Shown piece by piece: positions 33,851 to 45,844 of a stretch of DNA of 60,000 bases (position 1 is its first letter; every line of letters begins with the position of its first letter). Position numbers and translations under genes: made by a program. Below the pieces are notes generated by a model that was given only the letters and a program-made list of their open reading frames with translations, searched no databases and was not told the origin of the DNA. Source of the DNA: Liolophura sinensis (lineage: Eukaryota; Mollusca; Polyplacophora; Chitonida; Chitonidae); NCBI RefSeq assembly GCF_032854445.1, contig NC_088306.1, forward strand, positions 12,149,386 through 12,209,385, written 5' to 3'.

Positions 33851-36800
33851 GAGTGACAGCTAGAATGGTAAAAGTGACAGCTAGAATGGTAAAGGCTACC
33901 GAACAGTGTTTCTCTGGTTCATAAGCTTACATTTTTACAACAGCCAGTCATCTGCAGCTATTCTATAGCATTATTACTTTATTATTTTTAGCCCCGTATT
34001 TTCTGGTGTAAACGAAAGGGTTGCGTATCGTGCTCTGTTTATTTCGTTTTATAGACTAGCTTACAGCACAAGAACTTGCGCCCATTCCACTGTACGGATG
34101 TAATTGCCTGCCCACAATAAATATAACTTTACAATAATTCTGTGATGACGATGTTGGCCAGGGTTCAAGACACTATGGGATGTCATAGCCTTTGCAAATT
34201 TGTGCTTGTTCAATCATCTCGACATTGTTGCACTCGCGTTGTTCATTATTCTCATTCTTGAACCATTGTTCACTGGCGTAGTTCATTGCTCGATTCATGT
34301 AGTTCTTTGTTCAGTTGCATAGTTTCACTGTATATGTGAGGTTTCCATTGTTCAGTGGTTTAGTTCATTTTTCATTTGATTGGCCCATTGTACCCTTGCA
34401 TTAATGGTTGTATTTCCCAAACTGCACAAGGGAGTAGCCTGCATTTTGTTTCTCTGGATACGAGCTTCTGGTGGCACAGAAGTTATTGGGCTATGTTGTA
34501 AAAAGATAACGACTTGCAGTGGAATTAATTAGTTTTCTGGGAACTTGCGTCAGGCAAGATACGCACTTGTAAGACGGACAGGAAACTGTACCTGTTCGGT
34601 GTAGGCATTTATCCGATGCCAAGTCAGTGATTAACAGACACTAACACAGTATTTTGGTTCATATGTAGTGTTCCGTTCATTTCACGTATGTAACCGGGCT
34701 TTGGCAAACATACCGAGTCAGCAGTACAGTGAGCACATCGCAATGTAGCCCAGTGCCAAAATGGTAACATTGCACACTAGTGCATTGGGCATAAAGCATG
34801 TGAGAATGCAATACTTTATGGAAGAAGTACAAAAAATAGCATTGTACATTATAACTGTGGGCAATTGCCGAAGTAACGGGTCCTTAGATGCCCCAATACG
34901 TTATTTGGGTAATTCATAAACAACGCAACCAGTGGAACACAACTCGTTTTACATTGCAAATTCTGTCAACAGCTTGAATGAAAAGCTGACAGCATAGAGA
35001 GTAAGTTGGCAAATTGTCACACATATTACCCGTTAAAACCGGCTTCTTGTCAATTTACCTAAGTTAGGGTTTTATTCTGACTGTTCACGTAAATGCTTAA
35101 AATGGCAACCTATACAACCCCTTGCACCATGGCTTTAATAGAATTAGGTTAAGGTGCAAATGATGTTAATTGCAATTTACTAGACGTCACTGGTCTAGAA
35201 TTCTCAGATTTCTTTGTCGTCGTCAAACTTAATCAACAATTGCATGAAACCAATCCAAAAGACCAGGATAGCAGAATCCTGGTTTGTGCAGGAATACAGT
35301 ATATAACATTTAGTTGACTGGGTTCAAATCACTGAGTCCGCGTCAAAGTCGGAGGATCCGGCATCAAATCCGTGGTCGGGTCTTACCAAAGACATTAAAA
35401 ATGGTACTTGCTGCTGTCTTGCTTTGTGCTCAGCACTGGGCGGTTAGAGCATGGAAACATGATTGGTTTTATTAAGTGATTCCTATGTTTCTACTCTTCC
35501 CATATTAGGCGATGTCATAAACAAATTCGTTTAGTTTCTCATTTCATAACAACCACGTGTAATATCTCAGGTCATAAGCCTGTCATATCTCATGTCATAA
35601 TAAACAAACACGTGTAATATCTCTGGTCATAAACAAACACGTGTAATATCTCATGTCATACACAAATACATGTAATATCTCAGGTCATAAGCATGTAATG
35701 CATCATGTCATAAACACGTGTAGTAACAAATACGTGTAATATCTCAAGTCATAAACCAACACGTGCAATATCTCAGGTCATAAACAAGTAGGTGTAGATA
35801 CGTGTTCATTCGTGTGATCTCACGTGAAGTTTGGAGGAATAGACTTAACAAACTCCTAGGTATATTGGGTAAGTCAATAGGTCATAGATTTCTCTTACCC
35901 AATTCAATGAGAGTAGAAAGGAATTACCTGTCTAGTGATGTACTTTAACCTGAGGCTCATACCTTTTTCTCCAAGTTTGTTTCTGTAACCGACTAAGAGG
36001 GTACAGTAATGCTAGACCTACATGTTAAGTACAGATAACCGTTACAGCCCACGGGGCCTCCGAACACGTTGCTAGGAAACCACGGACAGTGTGTAAATGT
36101 GAAATCCAAGATGTTCTGGCGAGTAGCGGAATCGGTAAAAATATCACCCTGCGCCGAGTCGGAGGTGGCCTTAAAAGGTAGAATGCTGCGGCTGTTGATG
36201 CGCATTGAAGAGGGTCGAGAGGGTTTAATGCGGCACTAACCGCTCGTTCAAAACCCACCATCAGAACAATGTGTTTTTGGCATTCTGAAGGCATAATATA
36301 TAACGACAAATGATGACTTCTTGCAATTTCTACGCAGTTGTAAAAATTACGTTTTACAAAATTTGCCAGCAGCTATTTATGTTCTAGAGAATGCTCCCCT
36401 TCTAGTGCTGTGCCGGTCTATTTAATTGGCAGTGCTGAAAACACACGTACGCGTGTAAGTCTCAGTTGCTGCATTGCCAGATAGAAGCATTTCTAGAACA
36501 AGTGTGTTCCTCCTCTTTCTCTATCCTTCTTAACTGCTGACGATGTTATCCAAAGTAATTTTTTAAATAAATATTTGGATGTTTATCGACACTTGGACAC
36601 GTTAAGGCGTCCAACACTTAGATTTCAGAAGGTTTATATAAATACTAGGTCAAACTTGTCTTTCGCAGTCTTTAAACTAACATAAACTTTATGATTATCT
36701 AATTATCGTTAGGATAAAGCTGTCCAAACACATACCTAAGCTTTATTAAGCTACAGAATGCAAACATCGGGATGTATGACATATTGTAGGTGTTTCTTTT

Positions 36801-39800
36801 TTTTTTCGTAAAATATATAAAATGCACCTTAGATTTTATACCCATCATACAGAAAGTGCAGTTCTGCAACGACCTTGCACTATATTCTTTGAATCAACAT
36901 CAGGTCCACAATTTTGAAAATGCATGTTGAATAGAAAGTTTTTTCTGCAATATCCTTTCATTAAGTGAAAATCGTGAAGATTTTTGAAATATCTAAGCCA
37001 TGCTGATGAATACTATAATTAAATCTAAGTGACTGCTGTACTGCACGTGAAGATAAACATCGTATATATAATAAAAACAAACCCGTTATTCACGAAATGA
37101 ATCCATCTTCTTTTGCCAATTTATTTATCGTTAAACGGCTTCCTCTTTGAATTTTTCTTTGCTTTGCTGTAGTGTGAATGCCATCTTACAGCATGGTGTA
37201 TGGCCCGATAGCAAACATAACAGTTGTTTTGTATAGAATGCTGGGCTTGTGCCAGCCTGTTGAGTGAGCGGAAAACTTTGGACTTTTTTTCGAATTTTTC
37301 CGTTAACATAGCAGAATAGTATTTTCCTTGAAAGGCTGTTTTGTTCATGTGTTTCTGACAAAACGGAATATTGCGGATCAGGTAAAACTATACTCTCAAC
37401 TACAAATCTATGTACTTTATTCTACACCGTCTTATAAATTCTTGCCCTGCGTTATTCGTTTTTTAATATTTTTGGAGGATTTTTTTGTGTGGTGTGAGGG
37501 AGGTGGGGGGTAATGCTAGGCAACATTTGTTCTGGCGTTTTTTGTGAACAAATCTTGTGACTTGCGAAAATGTGAAAGAGGGGAATTTTGAAACACACTG
37601 TTGTCATAATGCCCTTGTTACCAAACTAAAAGCCTTACTGGACAGCCTTACTTTAAGTTTGAGATCATGTCTTAGATGTGTTTGCGAGTTTAGAGGAATG
37701 GCGTTCTGTCAGTTATGCGGCTGAATCGAAGCCACCTATCAGACCGCCTGTTTCTGTTTCCCCCTCAATTTGTTTTCTCTGTCATGCAGAATATTTTCTT
37801 CCAGGAAAATAGGCCTTCTCCTTTATTAAAAAAAAAACGTACGGGCGCACATTATTTATCGACTAGAAGCTGGTAATTGCTCACATTTTATCTAACCATA
37901 ACTATATTGCACTGACAGTATTAGAATAACACTGCGGACAACTACTATTTGCTGAGAAATTATATCTCCACCATATATAAAAGGATTAACTAATTTAATC
38001 AACACAACCACCAACAGATAGTATAAAGTTTTGTTTATTTCTTGTACACTTATCCAACATGAAAAATGGTGTTTTTTCCATCCGTATCTGAAACTTTTAT
38101 TGCTTGTCATATGCATGTGTGTTTTTCAGGTATTTCGCCTAAGATTTCACAAGCACGCAAATACATTGAATTGTCAAAGACTAACGAATTTTTTAAAACT
38201 CTATTTATACATATATATTCATTTTTATGCCATCGGTAATTCCGTAAACTGATTGCTTTCATCCAAATAGTGTCAGTTTTGGAATCTTAGCATTAACAGC
38301 AGGAAAACCTAGGACAACCCACCGCACTATTTCATTAGATATGCTACATGACATTTTTGAATTATATGCTTTTTCCATACTTTCCGTCTCGAATTTCACA
38401 TTTATCTCTTGAGACCTTCACCAGTGTTGCACAGTTATGTGATTTTTACAGTGTCTGACAAATCTGGGTGTTTTCTCGTTGCAGATGTCCGTGACGTATT
38501 CGACCTGTTCGATTTCTGGGACGGTCGGGACGGCATGATTGACTCCCACAAAGTCGGCGATCTTCTCAGGTGCATCGGACTCAACCCAACGCTCGACATC
38601 TGTTACAAAAATGGCATGGCAAAAAAGATGGGTAAGACATCTACTTAAGCGTCTGATAAAATTCAGACAATTATTTTACATACTAGTATTTCGATGTTTG
38701 TCTACATCTTACTTATCTACTTCACTTATTCAACGATGGTCAGTCAAATGGGGCAACTAGACCACCATGAAATCACCGACAGTATAATCAAGAATTTGAC
38801 AAAGTGTAGTACTTCCTTATCGGGATTGCTTGCAAGTTGAGTATAAGAATATCTTACTTTCGACATATGCCAGTTTCCCTACTCTGTAATAACAGATGGT
38901 ATACTTTTTCAGTAAAGTTTGCCGGCAGTTTGGACTACAGCGTATTTTTACAATAAAGTTTGCTGACAGTTTGTGCTACAATTTATTCTTACAGTAAAGT
39001 GTGCTGGTAGTTTGTATTACAGTGTATTTTCACTGTAAAGTCTGCTGGTTTGGGCTACAGTGTATTTGTACTGTAAAGTCTGCTGGTTTGGGCTACAGTG
39101 TATTTTTACAGTAAAGCTTTCTGGTAGTTTGGGCTCCAGTGTATTTTTAGAGTCAAGTTTGCTGGCATTTTCAACTACAGTGTGCTGGCAGTTTGGACTA
39201 CAGTGTATTTTAGAGTAAAGTTTGCTGACAGTTTGGGCTACAGTGTATTTTTACAGTAAAGTTTGCTTGCAATTTGGGCTACAGTGTCTTTTACAGTAAA
39301 GCTTTCTGGTAGTTTGGACTACAGTGTATTTTTTGACTAAAGTTTGCTTGTAGTTTGGGCTCCAGTGTATTTTTACAGTAAAGTTTGCTGGCAGTTTGGG
39401 TTACAGTGTATTTTTACAATAAAGTTTACTGGTAATTTGGGTTACAGTGTATTTTACAGTAAAGTTTACCGGAAATTTGGACTACAGTGTATTTTTGCAA
39501 TGAAGTTTACTGGCAATTTGGCCAACAGTGTATTTTTACAGTAAAGTTTACTGGCCTTTTGGGCTACAGTGTTTTTTTCTGTAAATGAACAGCTGTCTTC
39601 TGACTAAATTTACAGCCATTTACGTAAAGGTACATTCTTTATCAACCAAAGTTCCAAAGGTATATAAACAACCATACACCAATATTACATAAGATTACGG
39701 CTAATATGAGTATATGTAATCCCTGGTATGTGAATATTGTAAACACAGAACAGAGACTTATACCAGCGTGATAGCGCAGAAAAAATCTTCAAGACGAAAT

Positions 39801-41761
39801 ATCAGGCTGTATACCCAATCAACACGCAGGTATAGCGAACTTATCACAGTGAAGTGTTAAGGTAAACTTTTCTTGAATTAATACTTTAGTCAACGTGCGC
39901 TGTTATGTCACGGACTCTTCGACGCTGTGCACCCGAAAGTGACATCAAGCCTCGCACGATGAGAAGAAGAGCACACGACCCAGGTCGAAGGCTTGGTTGA
40001 GCTTGGATAAACTATTTCCCTTATGTGAACTGCTAGATGGTTTTGCAAAGGTGTTTAATCTCAAAATAATGCCACAAGAAGTTTGTCCAGATATTATTAG
40101 TTGTTGAATCATTAGTCCTCTTCTGAAAATGAAGGCAAGAAAATATATTAGCATATTGTCATGCTGAAGAGTTTATTCTTGTTTCTGTTCGGCAGGTGAA
40201 GGTCAGTACAAATTTGAAGAATTCCTTCCTATCTACCAGGCTGTCAGTGACGATAAGGACAAGGGGACTCACGCCGACTTCGTAGAGGCTTTTAAAACCT
40301 TTGACAGAGAAGGGCAGGGTTACATTTCATCAGCAGAACTCCGCCACGTCCTTACGGCGCTCGGTAAGAACATCTCCCGTTGTGCTCTCGAGAAATCTGA
40401 CTTTTGACTTCTCACCATCGCCCAGAACTACAAGTAGCTGTATATGTAAATAATAACAACGCTCAGCCATGTGTGTTGGCTGATGTATGTATGAAGATAA
40501 TTCAAGCAGGTGCCCCATTGAAAATAGCTGATTATTATGTTAATTATGGGAATTGTAGTCCTCCATTGTCAACGGCTTTTGGTGAGATTGCAGTTTAACG
40601 CTTGTGTTAATCTTAAAACGTCAAAACTTGCGAGAGAAAACGGAACATCTATTAGCTACGATATCCACTTTTCTCGGCACTGAATAAAATGGTCTTACCT
40701 CTGGTTTACTTGGAAACTTTTTAGTTTATACCACAGGTTCGAATATAATGTTATCAAATATTTCCTTCTTTTGAATCCTTAGATTTAGTCAAAATGATCG
40801 TTTTACTACCTATCTTGTAGCCCATCATCCACAGAACTTGGAACACATGTTTGTGATAAATGGGCAGACCTGTGTAGATTAAATGTGATCGTACTTAATG
40901 GAATAGTTTTCCCCATTATGGTGACTCGGGTATAAAAGCTGAATTGACCTTTGCACCCTTGCAATTCATGAGTGATACTTCATCATTTCATGCACAAAAC
41001 GTCACGACAAAGACAAGAATGAAACACGATTATATAGCTGTGATCCAGACTTTTTTAGGCTAGAAATTGAAAGCTTTAGTTTCATTGGTTTTGTGTATTT
41101 CGCTTGTAAATTTTCATATGCTAGGTGTGATATTATATAGTTTGTTCCTTTTAAATTTTCAACATTTGCATCTCTTATGATATTTACCTATATGCTAATG
41201 AACCCTCGGTTTTAACAGGTGAGAAACTTAAAGATGAGGAAGTGGACGAAATTCTCAAATATGTTGACTTGAGGGAAGATTTAGAGGGTAACGTCAAATA
41301 CGAGGGTGAGTGGAAATAACTCTTTGTTGCAGATAGTAAACAGCAAATATAATCAAATTACGTTCTGTGTAATACTTCCCAGTTCGACTTCAAAATAGCA
41401 TTCAATGATGTGTAAGTCGATTTAGTAAAGTCTACCATATTTTATATACTTTTTCGAGTTATTAAACCCCGATTTTAGACTCGACAATTCTTGAAAATAG
41501 CGTTAAACAATAATCACTCATATAAATAAATAGATTCAACAAAAATTAATTTGTTTTTAAAATAATATTTTTAGATAATTTTAATAAAGTGTTCCTTTTA
41601 TCTCGTAACATGTTCCCGACTTTTTCGGTATTTTTTTCGTAGGACATGCCCATAAACCTATACGCTGTGATATTTGTCAAATAGTCCTTAATATCAAAAT
41701 CGCTTTTTATTCCGTAGAATTTATCAAACGGGTGATGGCTGGGCCGTTCCCTGACAAATAA
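27663..41761 (+). CDS. ELC: Essential myosin light chain, molluscan type, six coding exons
   Basis: The joined exons give 158 aa, close to scallop essential light chain (about 157). The protein is a calmodulin-fold subunit that binds the first IQ motif of the myosin lever arm. The first EF-hand has the short loop D20-F-W-D23-G24-R-D26-G-M28, the site that binds the triggering Ca2+ in scallop myosin. Known ligands correspond to D20, D23, G24, D26 and M28, and all are conserved or backbone-type. The third loop (D96[11 protein letters not shown]107) looks near-canonical. The C-terminus ends [14 protein letters not shown]. Splice sites are all GT-AG. Intron 1 is phase 0, directly after the ATG as in many calmodulin-family genes, and the other four are phase 1. 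Intron 2 is 10.6 kb. Expression in muscle is inferred. Confidence 0.96.
27838..27865 (+). CDS. ELC: ELC exon 2
   Basis: After TTATCTTCAG, nine codons encode T-T-L-S-R-E-E-I-E plus the first base of D11; the donor is GTAAGA. It matches the N-terminal lead before the first EF helix. Confidence 0.9.
27866..30754. other. ELC intron 2, 5' part
   Basis: No second gene supported. A G-rich stretch lies near 29575-29612, and a pyrimidine-rich one on the plus strand at 29780-29850. Confidence 0.5.
30755..31705. repeat. 48-bp minisatellite in ELC intron 2
   Basis: About twenty units contain GTGATACGGACGAAGGAAAC and AGGCAGAAACGTTACACCAC + TGAAG. Variants alternate (CAGTTACGTTGCACCCCTGA against CAGAAACGTTACATCACTGA), giving local higher-order periods. 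Diverged units extend left to about 30640. It stops where family X copy 2 starts. Confidence 0.94.
31708..31975 (+). repeat. Dispersed repeat family X, copy 2 (right part)
   Basis: Aligns with 45845-46290 from TAATTATGA onward: GGAGTTTAACATTATGAATT, AGTGTTACATGTCACTAAC and GAGCTGAATATATGCGAC. The left third of X is missing and replaced by the 48-bp array. Confidence 0.8.
31976..33124. other. ELC intron 2, middle part
   Basis: No gene or clear repeat recognised. Confidence 0.5.
33125..33670. repeat. Strand-asymmetric C-rich repeat (CCACC/CGACC type)
   Basis: A degenerate short repeat of CGACCACCACC and CCACTCGACC motifs with almost no G outside CG steps. It keeps several frames open on both strands, giving Pro/His/Thr-rich artefacts. 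Confidence 0.95.
33782..33849. repeat. (TC)n microsatellite
   Basis: A CT dinucleotide tract with two short interruptions. Confidence 0.97.
33850..34984. other. ELC intron 2, no gene recognised
   Basis: A weak, degenerate repeat with TTGTTCA and AGTTCATT motifs is visible at about 34190-34420; otherwise nothing. Confidence 0.45.
34985..35305 (+). repeat. Dispersed repeat family Y, copy 3
   Basis: Colinear with 12246-12570: TTGTCACACATATTACCCGT, TTGTCAATTTACC, CACCATGGCTTTAATAGAAT, TCACTGGTCTAGAATTCTCA and CTGGTTTGTGCAGGAATACA. A trace of the amplified unit (GCATAGAGAGTAA) remains at its 5' end. Confidence 0.85.
35362..35475 (+). mobile_element. SINE2 internal fragment
   Basis: Matches SINE2 from GGTCGGGTCTTACCAAAGAC to GGAAACATGATTGG. 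Head and tail are not recognisable. Confidence 0.65.
35570..35820. repeat. About 30-bp minisatellite
   Basis: Diverged units contain ACACGTGTAATATCTCAGGT + CATAAACAA, about eight copies. Confidence 0.9.
35821..38484. other. ELC intron 2, 3' part
   Basis: No gene supported. Minus-strand frames at about 36000-36300 are short and unrecognised. Confidence 0.45.
38485..38631 (+). CDS. ELC: ELC exon 3
   Basis: Preceded by CTCGTTGCAG and followed by GTAAGA. It encodes residues 11-60, including the whole first EF-hand with the F-W-D-G-R-D-G loop and the linker up to K-K-M-G. Confidence 0.97.
38905..39590. repeat. 41-bp minisatellite in ELC intron 3
   Basis: About sixteen units contain TTTGGGCTACAGTGTATTTT + TACAGTAAAGTTTGCTGGCA. 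Units vary by small indels. Confidence 0.95.
40196..40363 (+). CDS. ELC: ELC exon 4
   Basis: Preceded by GTTCGGCAG and followed by GTAAGA. It encodes residues 60-116, including F-E-E-F-L-P-I-Y and the [14 protein letters not shown] third EF-hand. Confidence 0.97.
41219..41305 (+). CDS. ELC: ELC exon 5
   Basis: Preceded by TTTTAACAG and followed by GTGAGT. It encodes residues 116-145, including D-E-E-V-D-E-I-L and [10 protein letters not shown]. Confidence 0.97.
41718..41761 (+). CDS. ELC: ELC exon 6 (C-terminus and stop)
   Basis: After TTTTTATTCCGTAG, 44 bases encode [14 protein letters not shown] and TAA. This short exon completes the phase-1 junction from exon 5 and matches the family's conserved C-terminus. 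Confidence 0.95.
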
Positions 41762-42520
41762 ACCAGCGTGACCATGGTGACGCACTTCATCACAAAAACT
41801 CCTCACAGACGATGTACAGATTCCCATCCCACCGTCTTTCCCCGACAACTCAAGCCGAACTAGGAGACGTGATAAGGTCTTACAAGATGCTACCAGGAGG
41901 ATTCAAGCGTTTCTCTTTAGAAGTAACTCATAGAACTTTGCCGCCTCGCCAATAGATGCCATACTCTCGGAAGGACAAGAATGATGGTGCCTCACTCGGC
42001 CGCTAGGTAGCGCTCCGAAAAGAAATGTAGTCTTATTTTCTGCCATATTTATTCAGAGTTGTAACACGCATGCGCGTTTCGGCGTTACTAACTCCAACTA
42101 ATACGGAGACAACGCTTGTAAGCTTTCGCCCGGCCGTGGGATTTTGTAAGACCTTTTCAACATTTAGACAGAGCAACAGTTTTTATGATGAAAACCCCAA
42201 ACTACCAGACCTTTCAAATTCTTGACATCTTGTATCATGATGCTCGGAAATTAATTTATTGAAATCTTTATCTATTTTGCCGTGTGTAAAGTACTTTCGT
42301 TGTGAATGAGATACAGAACTGTTTATCAACTAACAGCTTCCGGTAACGGTTGCGCAACCGTGAACATCACATCCGGGAAGAAAACATTTTAACGTGAGAA
42401 TGGCCAGTTGAAGACTTGCACAATTTTGTACATTGATGTTCATGATGGAACCCAAAGGACATATTGGACTCACAAAATAAGTGGACATCCCTTTTGCAAC
42501 CTCGACGGTGTGAATAGTGC

Positions 42521-42540
42521 AATAAACGTTCCCGAATAAA
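42521..42540 (+). other. Candidate polyadenylation signals of ELC
   Basis: Two AATAAA hexamers (42521-42526 and 42535-42540), the first seen after the stop, imply a 3' UTR of about 800 bases. Confidence 0.5.
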
Positions 42541-43002
42541 AGCCATTTTTTCTTTTACTTTTACATTTTTACATTGCTTTCTATATAGTCTCATGTGGAA
42601 ACCTACCATAAAGTGTGCTTTCAGTGAATGTCCGTTACAATCTATGTACATAAAAATTTATTACATTTATTTATTTAACGTGTACAAAGGCAAAGCGGAA
42701 AATCTTTTATAAGGCGGAACATCTAAACCAAATTCCTCTTTTTTAGATCGATTTAGCGCCCCACAAAAACTGAGAAAGAAACTTGAGAATGGTACAATAG
42801 TTACAGACTTTTATTTGAAGCAAACTTTACTTGCGACTTAACTTACGTTTTGTTTGATTGACATATACTACAGATTAAACTTACCTTTTAACGTACACTT
42901 CTGAGAGCACCACCTATTCGGCAAATCGCGGAGCGCAGTGGGTGCCCTTAAACATTTTCCTGGTTCTTCCACACTCACGGTTACTTGGGCTATACTTGAG
43001 GT
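42541..43002. other. No gene recognised
   Basis: Nothing supported. Confidence 0.5.
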
Positions 43003-43197
43003 CTGTCGTCGTACTTAACAATTTTTTCAGTCATATGTCGACAAGGAGTTCATTAGGTGTATGCACATATATTGTGTCTTCTGACACCCCGTGACATGAC
43101 ACCCCACCAAGTCACATTATACTCACACCGAGCCAGTCATGTTTCCTTGCTGTAGCCTCTCACTGCTGAGCACCAAGCGAGGCAGCAGCAGGTTTTA
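43003..43197 (-). mobile_element. SINE2-type element, headless, with the SINE3-type tail
   Basis: On the minus strand the body matches SINE2 (TGCTCAGCAGTGAGAGGCT, CAAGGAAACATGACTGG, GTATAATGTGACTTGG). The 3' tail (TTGTTAAGTACGACGACAGA) matches the tail of SINE3 at 23669-23963. The tRNA head is missing. Confidence 0.8.
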
Positions 43198-43334
43198 TAG
43201 ATGAACTATATAAAGTTACACCTGTCAATAATGAAGTGTCCTTTCAATGCGCTTCTGAGTTCGACACGTCGCTGAGTGCATTGGGGTTCCTGAGACATTT
43301 CAATATTATTTGCCGCAAATATAAATCTGCCACA

Positions 43335-43915
43335 AACAAACGCATAGGATGACACATGCTTGTGCTGCACAGTGTCGTCTATGACACACGCTTGTGCTAC
43401 ACAGTGTCGTCGATGACACGTTAGTGCTACACAGTGTCGTCGATGACACATGCTTGTGTTGCACAGTGTCGTAGATGACACATGCTTGTGCTAAACAGTG
43501 TCGTCCATGACACATGCTTGTGCTACACAGTGTGGTCGATGACGCATACTTGTGCTACACAGTGTGGTCGATGACGCATACCTGTGCTACACAGTGTCGT
43601 AGATGACATGCTTGTGCTACACAGTGTGGTCGATGACGCATACCTGTGCTACACAGTGTCGTAGATGACATGCTTGTGCTACACAGTATCGTCGATGACA
43701 CATACTTGTGCTACACAGTGTGGTCGATGACGCATACCTGTGCTACACAGTGTCGTAGATGACATGCTTGTGCTACACAGTGTGGTCGATGACGCATACC
43801 TGTGCTACACAGTGTCGTAGATGACATGCTTGTGCTACACAGTATCGTCGATGACACATGCTTGTGCTACACAGTGTGGTCGATTACGCATACTTGTGCT
43901 ACACAGTGTCGTGCT
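43335..43915. repeat. 32-bp minisatellite with higher-order structure
   Basis: About eighteen units contain TGCTACACAGTGTCGTCGAT + GACACATGCTTG. Two or three variants alternate, so 60-130 bp blocks repeat nearly exactly in the right half. Confidence 0.94.
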
Positions 43916-44544
43916 ATTCAGCTTCGTTTGCTCATTTTATCATTATCGATATTCTGACTTTTTTTATTGTGTAACTTGGATGAAAACGTATTAAGATAAT
44001 ATTCTGGCAACCTGTAGTAGCATCTGCTAAGGTAGCCCAGCAGGTATGGGAATACAAAGGGATTCGTTGGCTCAGTGACTCTGTGACTGCATGTGCCAAG
44101 GTGTCAGGACTGGTGTCCTCAGCATGATAAGGCTGCACTGTTATTATCAATGCATAAGGGGTGTCATGCTACCAGAGGTCAACATTATTTCATATTTTTG
44201 AAAGTGAGATAGTTCGTAAACGAGAGGTTATAACCCAGTAGAATCTCATGAGGTGCACACCACATAACGCAGCCATTCCTCACATTTTGACATAAATAGA
44301 TTATGACTACAACTACGATTATGCCTACAATTGTTGAGCTTGTATTCTAATTATGTTTTACCTGATTTTATCCCTAGCATATACACATGTATGTAGGTAT
44401 TGATAATTAAATGGTGAAGGGGAAAAGCTTTTATTACTTTTGATTTCTGCCGGGATCTTTGATTCAATCGCAAAATATTCTTTAGTCATCATCAAGCGCT
44501 GCATCACTGCAATCACTATGAAATAAAACCTATTGTTAGGTCAA
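43916..44544. other. No gene recognised; weak SINE2-like trace
   Basis: At about 44090-44140 the order GGTGTC, then GTCCTCAGCATGATAAGGCT, resembles part of SINE2, but the match is too weak for a firm call. Confidence 0.3.
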
Positions 44545-44890
44545 CATACATTACAGTCAAGCAATACGGATGATAGTCAAGCAATACAGATGATAATCAA
44601 GCAATACAGATGATAATCATGCAATATAGATGATAGTCAAGCAATACAGATGATAGTCAAGTAATACAATGATAGTTCAAGTAATTCAGATGATAGTCAA
44701 GCAATGCAGATGATAATCAAGTAATACAGATGATAGTCAAGCAACATAGATGATAGTCAAACAATACAGATGATAATCAAACAATACAGATGATAGTCAA
44801 GCAATGCAGATGATAGTCAAGCAATACTGATGATAATCAAGCAATACTGGTGAAAGTCAAGCAATACAGATGATAATCAAGCAATACAGA
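44545..44890. repeat. 20-bp minisatellite
   Basis: About seventeen units of GATGATAGTCAAGCAATACA with AGT/AAT variants. Confidence 0.96.
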
Positions 44891-45220
44891 GCACCAGATG
44901 AATACCGTGGCCATGCACTCCGTATTAAACCTACATTATATCTATATAAGATAAGGGTTTAATTACCCCCACAATAAACTACCCAAACTGGAAAATTCAG
45001 TTCAACTGTTTTACAGTTTAAAACATTAGAGGTTAGATTCAGTGTTTTCACACACTAGTTTGCTTTTTAAAAGCTATCCTCGCCGCTAATAACTACATAT
45101 GGCCTGTAACTGTTTTGGTGAACACACGTACGTGTAAAATGCGCCAGACACTGAAAAAGGACTTAGCAGGTATGCTTGGTCATTTTCATTTTTTTTTTTT
45201 TTTTTTTTGCGTTCTGTATT
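44891..45220. other. No gene recognised
   Basis: Contains a T-run of about 20 at 45188-45209. Confidence 0.5.
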
Positions 45221-45302
45221 TATATTTATTTCAGTTTTACGTCGTATTCAAGACTATTGTACTTACACGACGGCGGCCACCATTATGGTGGGAAGAAACC
45301 AG
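45221..45302 (-). mobile_element. SINE1 3' fragment
   Basis: Matches the SINE1 3' end (TTTTACGTCGTATTCAAGAC, CACGACGGCGGCCACCATTA). A separate SINE1-like tail, ACCAATCAAATGAATAAATA, occurs near 45504-45523 in the opposite orientation. Confidence 0.8.
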
Positions 45303-45639
45303 GTGGTTCTGTTTTACTTCTGTTTTTTTCTGTTTCATGACAAGCGTGCGGCCTAAAGTTCCATACATGCACTGTTATATAAGAACGGTCGCTTACTCCA
45401 TCACTCACACTGAAATATACTTATCTGTATTAGACATTGCAGGGTGGGCAAAATCACAACCACAAACATAACGTTCTGAAACATTCTTCTGTACTGCATG
45501 GGACACCAATCAAATGAATAAATATATAACAAATGTAACTTTTAGTCTTATAAATCCGCTACATACCGCACATAACATGACAAATTAACCATGGACGATA
45601 ACAAGGACCCCTGGTGGCTTCATTTCTACCAAAAATTGG

Positions 45640-45745
45640 CTTTTCTGATGACACGTTGGCACGAAGCGATGACACGATGGCACGTATCGATGATACGAAG
45701 GTAGGAAGCGATGACACCTTGGCACGAAGCGACGACACGATGCTA
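45640..45745. repeat. About 20-bp satellite, left block beside family X
   Basis: About five diverged units of GATGACACGATGGCACGAAG. The same unit recurs on the other side of family X copy 3, at 46340-46580. Confidence 0.88.
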
Positions 45746-45844
45746 ACACTAAAAGAGGGTGACACCAGTCACTTTAACTGCTATCGACTTCATTCTAAAC
45801 CCTGTTTCTGAGCACTTCCATAAATGACATTGTTCGGACGTTTT

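Noticed and set aside
33076-33851. Pro/Thr/His-rich frames of 165 and 247 codons
   Set aside because: Low-complexity C-rich repeat open in several frames on both strands; it lies within the ELC intron.
38409-38760. Two overlapping plus-strand frames around 38409-38760 as separate genes
   Set aside because: One is ELC exon 3 extended into both introns, the other a shadow frame of it.
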